Assembly (NCBI GenBank): GCA_039919885.1
Contig: JBDSEV010000075.1
Location: forward strand, 111,652-175,651
Source of the DNA: JACMLD01 sp039919885
GTDB lineage: Bacteria > Bacteroidota > Bacteroidia > Chitinophagales > Chitinophagaceae
Length of the DNA stretch: 64,000 bases
Direction: 5' to 3'
Part shown: piece by piece, positions 17,271 through 24,914 of the stretch
Layout of the letters: every line of letters starts with the position of its first letter
Position numbering within the stretch: the stretch's first letter is position 1
Notes under the pieces: generated by a model
What the model saw: only the letters and a program-made list of their open reading frames with translations
Told to the model about the DNA's origin: nothing
Database searches by the model: none
Program-made: the position numbers and the translations under genes

Positions 17271-17903
17271 TTAATCGGCCAGCGGTTTTACGAGAATGTT
17301 TTTGTAATAGACGATGCTTTGGGGGTCATGCCCCTGCAATGCAAAAGTACCGCCCGACAGCATCCGGCCATCCGCACGCGCCGGCGCTTCCGGTTCGGTG
17401 TAGTCAACCACCGTCTTATCATTTATTTTGATGGTAATGCGTTTTCCCTGCACTTTAATATATTCCGTAAACCATTCATTGTCCTTTACGTAGACCTCCT
17501 TTACATCTTCTATACCATACAGGCTGCCGGTCCGGCGCCAGTCGGTATGAGAATTGTTTACCTGTATTTCATATCCTTTAGATGGCCAGCCGCCCTGCTG
17601 GAATGCGCTATGTATATAAATTCCGGAGTTAGCCCCTGGCATCGTTTTTACATCAGCTTTAAATTCAAAATTTTTGAAATTATGTTGCCGGACATCACCG
17701 TCATAAAACAAGTGTGCGGTGCTGCCATGCACTATTATCATACCACTGTCTGCAGTAAAAGTGGCAGCGTTGTCACCGACCTTCCAACCCTTGAGCGATT
17801 TACCGTCAAACAACGCAATCCACTTACCGGCTGAGTTGGGTGCAGGCATTGCAAACGAAGCGAGTAACACAATAACAACTGCAGCGGACAAATAATTTTT
17901 CAT
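17271..17903 (-). CDS. DUF1080 (3-keto-disaccharide hydrolase-like) secreted protein
   Basis: This 210-residue exported protein has a signal peptide (YLSAAVVIVLLASFAMPAPNS) and one DUF1080 domain, a concanavalin-like beta sandwich: WIALFDGKSLKGWKVG, FEFKADVKTMPGANSGIYIH, GYEIQVNNSH and the end strand IVYYKNILVKPL. Some members cleave 3-keto-glycosides; others have no known activity. It is the first gene of the DUF1080-ThuA-oxidoreductase run, with 117 bases to ThuA. A periplasmic carbohydrate role is inferred from family and neighbour. Confidence 0.87.
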   Translation of the reverse strand: MKNYLSAAVVIVLLASFAMPAPNSAGKWIALFDGKSLKGWKVGDNAATFTADSGMIIVHGSTAHLFYDGDVRQHNFKNFEFKADVKTMPGANSGIYIHSAFQQGGWPSKGYEIQVNNSHTDWRRTGSLYGIEDVKEVYVKDNEWFTEYIKVQGKRITIKINDKTVVDYTEPEAPARADGRMLSGGTFALQGHDPQSIVYYKNILVKPLAD

Positions 17904-18096
17904 CGTGGTATTATTTGATTTGAATGCTTTACTTCATGAAACTACCGATTTTTGTCAACATGCAACCTTGCTGGTATCAAAACCCGGTAGCCAGGGGAGG
18001 CTGCGGGTGATATTACCTTGCGCTGGCGTCAAAACTTTCCGGAGACCACTGTTGTAAACCGGTCTGTTGTTATTTGCTATATTTAAAAAAAATATC

Positions 18097-18933
18097 ATGG
18101 CTAAAGTTTGGTTTATCACGGGCTGTTCAACAGGTTTCGGACGCGAACTGGCAAAACAGGTATTGCAGCAGGGAGACAAGGTTGCGGTTACAGCGCGCAA
18201 TATAAAAGACATAGCAGACATCGTTGCTGCTTACCCGGAGACAGCAGTTGCTATCAAACTGGATGTGACCAGTACAGAAGATATCACTGCCGCAGTGGCC
18301 CAGGCTATCAAATCTTTTAACCGGATTGACGTGCTGGTAAACAATGCAGGGATCGGTTATTTTGGTGCCATCGAAGAAAGTGAAGAAGCCGAAGTACGGC
18401 GCATGTTTGAAATTAACTTCTTCGGACTGGCCAATACCACCCGGGCAATACTGCCGTTGATGCGCAAGCAACGCAGTGGACATATTGTAAACATTTCTTC
18501 TATTGGCGGGCTGGTGGCTTTCCCGGCAGTAGGATTTTACAACGCTACCAAATTTGCGGTTACTGGTTATTCCGAGGCGCTGGCCAAGGAAACACAACAC
18601 CTTGGCATAAAAGTAACAGTAGTGGCACCGAGTGGCTTCCGAACTGACTGGGCTGGCCGGTCTGCCAATAACAGTAAGATTGTAATTGAAGATTATGCAA
18701 CCACCGCCGGAGCAAATAAAGATACTATCAGGGGCTACAGTGGCAGCCAGCCCGGCGATCCGGTACGTGCCGCTGCGGCCATCATTAAAGCGGTAGCCGC
18801 TAAGGACCCGCCGCTGCGTTTATTGCTGGGCGTTGGTGCGCTGAAGGGGGCACGCAACAAAATTGCCGAACAGCAAAAAGATTTTGATACCTGGGAGGCT
18901 ACAACCGTGGGTGCCGATTCACCAAAAGTATAA
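18097..18933 (+). CDS. Short-chain dehydrogenase/reductase
   Basis: This 278-residue classical SDR has the cofactor motif TGCSTGFGRELA, the NNAG motif (NNAGIGYFGAIEE), the catalytic Ser region (NISSIGGLVAFP) and the YxxxK motif (YNATKFAVTGYSEALA). The frame is open to 18067, but ATG 18097 (MAKVWFITG) gives the usual start two residues before the first strand. It probably uses NADP, given the TARN segment after strand 2. The substrate is unknown. It is divergent from the DUF1080 gene and convergent with pyk, from which it is separated by a terminator. Confidence 0.9.
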   Translation: MAKVWFITGCSTGFGRELAKQVLQQGDKVAVTARNIKDIADIVAAYPETAVAIKLDVTSTEDITAAVAQAIKSFNRIDVLVNNAGIGYFGAIEESEEAEVRRMFEINFFGLANTTRAILPLMRKQRSGHIVNISSIGGLVAFPAVGFYNATKFAVTGYSEALAKETQHLGIKVTVVAPSGFRTDWAGRSANNSKIVIEDYATTAGANKDTIRGYSGSQPGDPVRAAAAIIKAVAAKDPPLRLLLGVGALKGARNKIAEQQKDFDTWEATTVGADSPKV

Positions 18934-18972
18934 CGTAAAAATAAAAACCCGTTTCACTGCTGAAACGGGTTT
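18934..18972 (-). terminator. Terminator downstream of pyk
   Basis: A perfect 12-bp stem (AAACCCGTTTCA at 18945-18956 with its complement at 18961-18972) has the loop CTGC. On the minus strand it is followed by TTTATTTTT, so it mainly terminates pyk; it also lies directly after the SDR stop. Confidence 0.85.
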
Positions 18973-18994
18973 CGGTATCAATTACGTGACGGCC

Positions 18995-20485
18995 TTATTC
19001 TACTTTAGTAATCTTCAGCACGTTGGTAGGCAGGTGCAGGTGAACAGGTGTGCTGCCGGTGCTCACTACGGTATCGCCTGCTTTTATAAACCCACGTTCT
19101 TTCAATATTTCTATCTGGTCTTCAATTATCTCGTCCAGGCTGTCTTCTTCTGTGTAATGAAATGCGCGAACGCCCCAACTCAGGCTCAATTGGTTGATAA
19201 GGCTGCGTTCTTTGCTAAAAATATGCAGGGGCGCCTTGGGGCGGTAGCTGCTTAATATAAATGCCGTATAGCCACTTTGCGTCATACCGATAATTGCATC
19301 GGCATTTACGTCCCGTGCAATCTTACAGGCATTGTAACAAATAGCGTCACTCAGGAAGGAAGGAGAGTGCTGCTGTGGTTTCAAATCGTCTTCACGGTTG
19401 TAACGGTATTCGGTGTTTTCCACTTCCATGATGATCTTGCGCATGGTTTCCACCACGAGTGCCGGGTGATTACCCGCCGCCGTTTCACCACTCAGCATCA
19501 CCGCATCTGCGCCTTCCAGCACCGCGTTGGCTACATCGGTAATTTCACTGCGGTTGGGTTTGGTGCGCTCAATCATACTCTCCATCATCTGCGTTGCTAC
19601 AATAACCGGTTTACCACGGTGCAGGCATTTGCGCACCAGCTGCCGCTGAATCAATGGAATTTGTTCTACTGGCAATTCAACACCCAGGTCTCCGCGAGCC
19701 ACCATGATGGCGTCGCTCTCCACAATGATATCGCGGATATTTACCAGTGCTTCGGGTTTTTCTATCTTGGCAATAATTTTTGTTTTGCTTTTCTTTTCAT
19801 CCAGCTTGCTTCTCAGTATCACGATATCTTTTACGCTGCGCACAAATGATAACGCTACCCAGTCTAATTTTTGTTCAATGATAAATTCAAGATCCGCCAG
19901 ATCTTTTTCGGTGAGCGCAGGCAGGGAGATTTTGGTATCGGGAAGATTAATCCCTTTCTTGGACGAGATAATACCGCCCAGGATCACTTCCACCTTTACG
20001 TCATTGTTCTTGGCAATATCAATCACTTTTACTTCCAGTTTGCCATCATCTATCATGATAACGTTGCCTATTTTCACGTCTTCGTGGAGGTTGGGGTAGG
20101 ATACATATATCCTGTCCATGGTACCCACCAGCTTTTCATTGGTAAACGTGAGGATGTCACCGGCAACTACCGGAAGGGAATTATTTTCTATTTCGCCAAC
20201 CCGCAATTTCGGGCCTTGCAAATCGCCCAGTATCGCAATATTGTAGGGCTGTGATATGTTGATATTGCGGATGTGTTCAATAATTTTCAGTTTGTCTTCA
20301 TGCGTACCATGAGAGAAGTTCAGCCGGAAAACATTCACACCTGCTTTTACCAGGTCAAGTAATTTATCGTATGTGTCGCACGCGGGGCCAACCGTCGCAA
20401 CAATTTTGGTGCGGTGAAAAGCATGTTCAATGCCAGCTTGTTTATCCAAAGTCTGGTGAAGGTATTTAGAAAGATGTTTTGACAT
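18995..20485 (-). CDS. pyk: Pyruvate kinase
   Basis: This is a pyruvate kinase of 496 residues, catalysing phosphoenolpyruvate plus ADP to pyruvate plus ATP in glycolysis. The N-terminus shows TKIVATVGPACDTYDKL and VFRLNFSHG, followed by the small B domain, the metal/substrate loop (KIEKPEALVNI), the signature MVARGDLGVELPVEQIP, and the C-terminal domain (AIIGMTQSGYTAFILSSYRP). Length is normal. It is 79 bases after pfkA on the same strand, and no strong promoter is visible in the gap, so a pfkA-pyk operon is likely. A strong terminator follows. Confidence 0.96.
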   Translation of the reverse strand: MSKHLSKYLHQTLDKQAGIEHAFHRTKIVATVGPACDTYDKLLDLVKAGVNVFRLNFSHGTHEDKLKIIEHIRNINISQPYNIAILGDLQGPKLRVGEIENNSLPVVAGDILTFTNEKLVGTMDRIYVSYPNLHEDVKIGNVIMIDDGKLEVKVIDIAKNNDVKVEVILGGIISSKKGINLPDTKISLPALTEKDLADLEFIIEQKLDWVALSFVRSVKDIVILRSKLDEKKSKTKIIAKIEKPEALVNIRDIIVESDAIMVARGDLGVELPVEQIPLIQRQLVRKCLHRGKPVIVATQMMESMIERTKPNRSEITDVANAVLEGADAVMLSGETAAGNHPALVVETMRKIIMEVENTEYRYNREDDLKPQQHSPSFLSDAICYNACKIARDVNADAIIGMTQSGYTAFILSSYRPKAPLHIFSKERSLINQLSLSWGVRAFHYTEEDSLDEIIEDQIEILKERGFIKAGDTVVSTGSTPVHLHLPTNVLKITKVE

Positions 20486-20564
20486 TTGCTTTAATCTGGG
20501 TTAGTGATTTAATTTTGAAATTATTATTTATACATGCAACAGCGTGTTGCCAGTTATTTGCAAA

Positions 20565-21554
20565 TCAGCTCGCGAGGATTTTTACAATCCGCATCCACTG
20601 GTCGCCGATTTTCTGTTTTGCTTTTACGGCTTTCTCTAACGGGGTGTACAATATCTTATTGTTTTGTATTCCTACCATAACATTGTAACGGCCTTCTAAC
20701 AACGTTTCCACTGCATGATACCCCATGCGGCTGGCAATCAGGCGGTCTAAACAGCTCGGTGAACCGCCCCGTTGTATATGACCAAGTATACAAACCCGCA
20801 CGTCTGCATTGGGCAGGCGTTCTTTTATCACTTTACTAACTTCTTCGGCGCCACCAAATCCATCGCCTTCCGCTACCACAATCATATTTACTAATTTCCT
20901 GCGCTTTTCTTTTTCCAGTAAAGAAGCAACAACCAGTTCTATATCCGTTTTACGCTCGGGGATAAGAATGTGTTCGGCACCAGTTGCAATACCACTGTGC
21001 AGTGCAATATACCCCGCATCCCTGCCCATCACTTCAATTACAAAAAGACGGTCGTGTGCGTCTGCGGTATCACGTATTTTGTCAATGGCCTCTACAGCCG
21101 TGTTCACAGCTGTGTCGAACCCAATGGTAAAATCAGTGCCTGCAATGTCTTTATCAATCGTACCGGGCAACCCGATACAGGGAATATCAAAGTCCTGGCT
21201 AAATTTCAACGCCCCTTTAAAAGAACCATCACCACCAATGATCACCAGCGCATTGATGCCTCTTTTTTTAAGATTGTTGTATGCTTTCTGTCTTCCTTCC
21301 AGCTCAAAGAAATCTTTGCAGCGGGCGGTCTTTAGAATTGTTCCGCCTCTCTGTATTATATTGGCCACAGAGCGTGACTCCAGTTTTACAATATCATCTT
21401 CTATCATACCACTATAACCCCTCATTACCCCATACATCTCTAATCCATGGTAAAGGCCGGTACGTACTACTGCGCGGATGGCTGCATTCATACCCGGGGA
21501 ATCACCCCCTGAGGTCAGCACGCCAATACTGGTGATTTTCTTTTGCTCGCTCAT
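20565..21554 (-). CDS. pfkA: 6-phosphofructokinase, ATP-type
   Basis: This 329-residue enzyme phosphorylates fructose 6-phosphate. Key segments are GVLTSGGDSPGMNAAIRAVVR, VIIGGDGSFKGA (Gly-Gly-Asp-Gly-Ser is the ATP-type pattern, not the pyrophosphate type), GLPGTIDKDIAGTDFTIGFDTAVN, MGRDAGYIALHSG and LGHIQRGGSPSCLDR. The catalytic loop reads TIDKD where TIDND is more usual. A good promoter lies 89-118 bases upstream. It heads the pfkA-pyk operon. Confidence 0.96.
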   Translation of the reverse strand: MSEQKKITSIGVLTSGGDSPGMNAAIRAVVRTGLYHGLEMYGVMRGYSGMIEDDIVKLESRSVANIIQRGGTILKTARCKDFFELEGRQKAYNNLKKRGINALVIIGGDGSFKGALKFSQDFDIPCIGLPGTIDKDIAGTDFTIGFDTAVNTAVEAIDKIRDTADAHDRLFVIEVMGRDAGYIALHSGIATGAEHILIPERKTDIELVVASLLEKEKRRKLVNMIVVAEGDGFGGAEEVSKVIKERLPNADVRVCILGHIQRGGSPSCLDRLIASRMGYHAVETLLEGRYNVMVGIQNNKILYTPLEKAVKAKQKIGDQWMRIVKILAS

Positions 21555-21642
21555 TAATTACAAGAGTCCGTTTTTTTTTAAAAAATTTCAAACATACGGC
21601 AGCAAATGTTCAAATTTTTCTATCTATTGATAAGCTAAGTCC

Positions 21643-21672
21643 CAAAAATAGGGATTTGATCGCATACAGCAA
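21643..21672 (-). promoter_or_regulatory. Predicted Bacteroidota promoter of pfkA-pyk
   Basis: On the minus strand, TTG (21672-21670) is followed after exactly 19 bases by TATTTTTG (21650-21643). This fits the Bacteroidota primary sigma consensus TTG-N19-TAnnTTTG. It leaves a leader of about 80 bases before the pfkA ATG. Confidence 0.75.
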
Positions 21673-21821
21673 GGTTCGGCGAAAGCTATAATTATTTTGT
21701 AAATCATTCCGGATTTTCATAGGCTGGCCAGCATGTCCCGCACATGAAAATATTCATTCATATTCTTCCTCTTAATAAAGTCACTGCTGACCGCCGCAAT
21801 CAGAACGAGCCTGGCAAAGTT

Positions 21822-21851
21822 TTTCTTTAACGATGGCCCAACCTATTTTTG
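21822..21851 (+). promoter_or_regulatory. Predicted promoter of the RmlD-like gene
   Basis: TATTTTTG (21844-21851) matches TAnnTTTG. A TTT at the position of the -33 TTG (21822-21824) gives the right spacing with one mismatch. It lies 35 bases before the ATG. Confidence 0.55.
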
Positions 21852-21885
21852 CGCAGCGGCCGCCTTTGATGTCGTCCATAAAACA

Positions 21886-22785
21886 ATGAAAAAAATTTTA
21901 ATTACTGGCGCCAACGGATTTTTGGGGCAACACCTGGTGCGCTTGTTGTCAGCCAACGGATATGAAGTGGTAGCGGTAGCGCGGGGCGAAAGCCGCCTGG
22001 CGTTTACCACCACCACACCGTTTCGGTATTACGATGCGGATGTTACCAATGACTTTTTGCTAAACAGCATACTTGAAAAAGAAATGCCCCATACGGTAGT
22101 GCATGCCGCTGCCGTAACCCAGGCCGATGATTGCCAGTTGAACCAGGAAGCATGTGAAGCTGTAAACGTTCGCGCCACCGCGCAGTTACTGCTAAGCGCA
22201 GAAATGTACAGCCGGCATTTCATTTACCTTTCAACCGATTTTGTCTTTGATGGCGCAAAAGGCAATTATTCGGAAGCAGACGCCATGGCCCCGCTGAGCT
22301 GGTACGGATTTACTAAAATGCAGGCAGAGGGAATTGTGGAGACCAGCGAAATTCCTTTTACTATTGTACGTACCTGCCTGGTGTATGGTAATACCCGTGC
22401 CGGCACCCGACCCAATATCGTAACCTGGGTAAAAGATAGCCTGTCGGCCGGTAAGTCCATTAAATGTGTAAGCGATCAATGGCGCACGCCTACCTATGTG
22501 GAAGACCTGGCAAAAGGCATTTTGCTGATTATCGAAAAAGATGCTACGGGCGTTTACCATATTGCCGGAAAAGACCTTCTAACACCTTACGAAATGGCGC
22601 TCCAAACCGCCACCTTGTGTCAACTGGATCCATCGTTGATTGAGCAGGTGGATGCGTCCAGTTTTTCACAACCTGCCAAACGACCGCCCGCCACTGGTTT
22701 TGATATCAGTAAGGCAAGGCGTGAACTTGGGTTTGAACCGGTTGCCTTTGCAGAGGGTTTACAAAAAATGCTGGCGGACAACTGA
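21886..22785 (+). CDS. SDR-family sugar epimerase/reductase, RmlD-like
   Basis: This 299-residue extended SDR has the cofactor motif TGANGFLGQHLVRLL, an HAAAVTQADDCQ segment, the catalytic IYLSTDFVFDG strand, and the YxxxK motif (WYGFTKMQAEG). Its order is closest to dTDP-4-dehydrorhamnose reductase (RmlD) and related NAD-dependent epimerases. The rest of a dTDP-rhamnose pathway is absent from the window, so the substrate is open. It appears monocistronic from its own promoter. Confidence 0.85.
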   Translation: MKKILITGANGFLGQHLVRLLSANGYEVVAVARGESRLAFTTTTPFRYYDADVTNDFLLNSILEKEMPHTVVHAAAVTQADDCQLNQEACEAVNVRATAQLLLSAEMYSRHFIYLSTDFVFDGAKGNYSEADAMAPLSWYGFTKMQAEGIVETSEIPFTIVRTCLVYGNTRAGTRPNIVTWVKDSLSAGKSIKCVSDQWRTPTYVEDLAKGILLIIEKDATGVYHIAGKDLLTPYEMALQTATLCQLDPSLIEQVDASSFSQPAKRPPATGFDISKARRELGFEPVAFAEGLQKMLADN

Positions 22786-22955
22786 TCACCATGGCCGGCA
22801 CAGAGCGTTATTGTCCGTGCCGCGTAACTGCCAGCCGGTGCATGTATGGTAAAAGAACTGGTGCGCAGCCATAAGAAAATCTACAGTACATTACAGCCAC
22901 TCAAATTGCTTCGTGCAACCCCTTGAAAGCAGTTAATACAATAAACAAAATCAGC

Positions 22956-23807
22956 ATGTACAAAAGTTATTTCTTCGTTTGTCTTATGGTGAGCTGCTTT
23001 TTGCAGCAGGTGACCGCGCAGGACAGTGCCGCGGTAATTCCGCTCTGGAGCGACGGTGCGCCGGGGTTCGAAAATAAAAAAAATATTCCCGAACAGGCGA
23101 AAGAATGGTGGATAAGAAGCATCCATAATCCTTCACTGGTTATTTACCCTGCACCGGCCGGCATTGCTACGGGCGTGGCGGTAGTGGTTTGCCCGGGCGG
23201 TGGTTTCCGCAGCCTTGTATTCAACGCGGAAGGCAAAGACGCCGCAACTTACCTCAATGGCCTCGGCATTACCGCTTTTGTTTTGAAGTACCGGTTGTTC
23301 AGGGCAGATTCTATGCTATATACGGAAGAAAATGCAAAACAGGATATTTTTCGCGCCATACGACTGGTGCGAAGTCGTGCCAAAGAATACAACATTGATA
23401 CGGCGAGGATAGGGGTAATGGGATTCTCTGCCGGCGGCGAAGTAGCGGGTTGGGTGGCCTATCATCCACAGGAAAGCCATGCCCCAAAGCCCGATGCAGT
23501 AGATGCCTTGTCGGCGCGTCCATCTTTTCAAATCTTAATTTATCCGGGCCCGTTGGCTGTACCGGAAACAGTAACCGCAACGGCACCGCGCACTTTTATG
23601 TTGGTAGCGAATGACGATGCATGTTGTTCTGAGCCGGTTATTAAATTATTACAAATGCACCGCAAAGCAAAAGTGCCCGTGGAAGTGCATATCTATTCGG
23701 TAGGCGACCATGGGTTTAATATGGGTAAAAGATCCAACTTCAATAGTTTAAAAACATGGCCCGACCGCCTGACCGATTGGATAAAGGACAGCGGCATCCT
23801 GAAATAG
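22956..23807 (+). CDS. Secreted alpha/beta hydrolase, acetyl-esterase-like
   Basis: This 283-residue protein starts at ATG 22956 with a signal peptide (YKSYFFVCLMVSCFLQQVTAQ); an in-frame TTG at 22923 is less likely. It has an alpha/beta hydrolase fold with oxyanion region VVCPGGGFRSL, the nucleophile motif GFSAGGEVAGW, an acid residue near NDDACCSEPV and the catalytic His in VGDHGFNMG. This matches the acetylxylan-esterase/BD-FAE type of lipase-esterases that remove acyl groups from polysaccharides in the periplasm. No glycoside hydrolase is adjacent. The gene is alone on the plus strand. Confidence 0.87.
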   Translation: MYKSYFFVCLMVSCFLQQVTAQDSAAVIPLWSDGAPGFENKKNIPEQAKEWWIRSIHNPSLVIYPAPAGIATGVAVVVCPGGGFRSLVFNAEGKDAATYLNGLGITAFVLKYRLFRADSMLYTEENAKQDIFRAIRLVRSRAKEYNIDTARIGVMGFSAGGEVAGWVAYHPQESHAPKPDAVDALSARPSFQILIYPGPLAVPETVTATAPRTFMLVANDDACCSEPVIKLLQMHRKAKVPVEVHIYSVGDHGFNMGKRSNFNSLKTWPDRLTDWIKDSGILK

Positions 23808-23921
23808 GGATCCGAATAATGCGCCTGGCGGTATGCATCCACGCGGTCTATAGGCCCAGGCTTGTTTAAAATCGAAATTTCAATGGTCTGAATCTATCCC
23901 TCTCTAAAAAAGTAATACAGC

Positions 23922-24308
23922 ATGCAGCAAATCATTCATATGGCACTGGTTGTGGAAGATTACGATGAAGCGATTGCTTTTTATACAGAAAAAATTGGCT
24001 TTGAACTGCTGGAAGACACGGTACTGAGCCAAACCAAACGTTGGGTACTCGTTAAACCAAAAGGAGCAGCAGGCGCCGCACTCTTGCTGGCAAAAGCTGC
24101 CACGGACGAACAACGAAGTTTTGTGGGTAACCAGGCCGGTGGCCGCGTATTTTTATTTTTGCAGACGGATGATTTCTGGAAAGACTACAGCAGTTTCCTG
24201 GCGGCAGGAATTGTTTTTGTGAAGGAGCCGGTTGCCGAAGCATACGGAACCGTGGCGGTGTTCAAAGACCTGTATGGCAATCTGTGGGATCTAATTGGCA
24301 GAAAATAA
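23922..24308 (+). CDS. VOC (glyoxalase/bleomycin-resistance fold) protein
   Basis: This 128-residue protein is a single VOC domain with paired beta-alpha-beta-beta-beta modules. Module 1 begins IIHMALVVEDYDEAIAFYTEKIGFE and module 2 covers GGRVFLFLQTDDFW through VAVFKDLYGNLWDLIG. The metal-ligand His is present near residue 6, while the final acidic ligand position reads Asp instead of Glu. The substrate cannot be named. A short gap separates it from the convergent DoxX gene. Confidence 0.85.
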   Translation: MQQIIHMALVVEDYDEAIAFYTEKIGFELLEDTVLSQTKRWVLVKPKGAAGAALLLAKAATDEQRSFVGNQAGGRVFLFLQTDDFWKDYSSFLAAGIVFVKEPVAEAYGTVAVFKDLYGNLWDLIGRK

Positions 24309-24332
24309 ACCTACGACACTTTGCTCAGCTGG

Positions 24333-24689
24333 TTACTTCCGCGTGTACAACCAGGCCCACCATATCAGTACCAGCTGAAGGGGTAGCCGCAGCACCATCA
24401 GCCATTTTGTTGGTTTGTTGTAATTGAAATAATTCATCATCATCTGAACATTCGCCGGAAACACCAGGATCAGCAAAACAATGATACCCCAGGCTGCCAG
24501 CATGCGCGAGCTTGCAGGCAGCAGCAATATGCCCAGTAATATTTCTGCCGCACCGGTAATGTATACCAGCAGCAGCGGCCATGGCAGCCAGGGCGGCATG
24601 ATGCGCTCGTATCCCTTTGATTTTAAAAAATGCATAGCGCCAGCCGCGATATACAATATAGCCATGATATAAACCGGTACAATTTTCAT
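24333..24689 (-). CDS. DoxX-family small membrane protein
   Basis: This 118-residue protein has four predicted membrane helices (about 5-22, 40-60, 65-82, 98-115). Conserved DoxX features are AGAMHFLKSKGYERIMPPWLP and the second-helix pattern VYITGAAEILLGILLLP. DoxX proteins are quinone- or redox-linked inner-membrane proteins whose role is often unknown. It is convergent with the VOC gene, with only 24 bases between the stops. Confidence 0.85.
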   Translation of the reverse strand: MKIVPVYIMAILYIAAGAMHFLKSKGYERIMPPWLPWPLLLVYITGAAEILLGILLLPASSRMLAAWGIIVLLILVFPANVQMMMNYFNYNKPTKWLMVLRLPLQLVLIWWAWLYTRK

Positions 24690-24864
24690 GTACCATGAAT
24701 GTAAGCAATAAGGCAGATCTACGAGCGCACACCGCCATGTTTATTGCACACATCCAGGCGGGTAAAAATGTTTTTTTACTGCGCGATGGCTGCTGCGCGG
24801 TGATAGATCGTTCCTTCATGAAAGTACTGTAGCAGGCTAACGTCCGCTGCATCAATCCTATCTT

Positions 24865-24894
24865 TTGATGGACGACTAATTATCAATAATTTTG
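24865..24894 (+). promoter_or_regulatory. Bacteroidota promoter of the radical SAM gene
   Basis: TTG (24865-24867), then exactly 19 bases, then TAATTTTG (24887-24894). This is a full match to TTG-N19-TAnnTTTG. Transcription should begin near 24901, leaving only about 14 bases before the TTG start codon at 24915, which supports that start. Confidence 0.8.
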
Positions 24895-24914
24895 CGCCTA
24901 AATCAGTTTTCATT

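Larger units (their letters stand above)
21555..21885. other. Divergent promoter region between pfkA and the RmlD-like gene
   Basis: The 331-base gap between the two divergent genes holds two promoter-like elements, one for each side, listed separately. No gene was seen. A second TATGTTTG on the minus strand at 21589-21596 has no correctly spaced upstream TTG. Confidence 0.7.
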
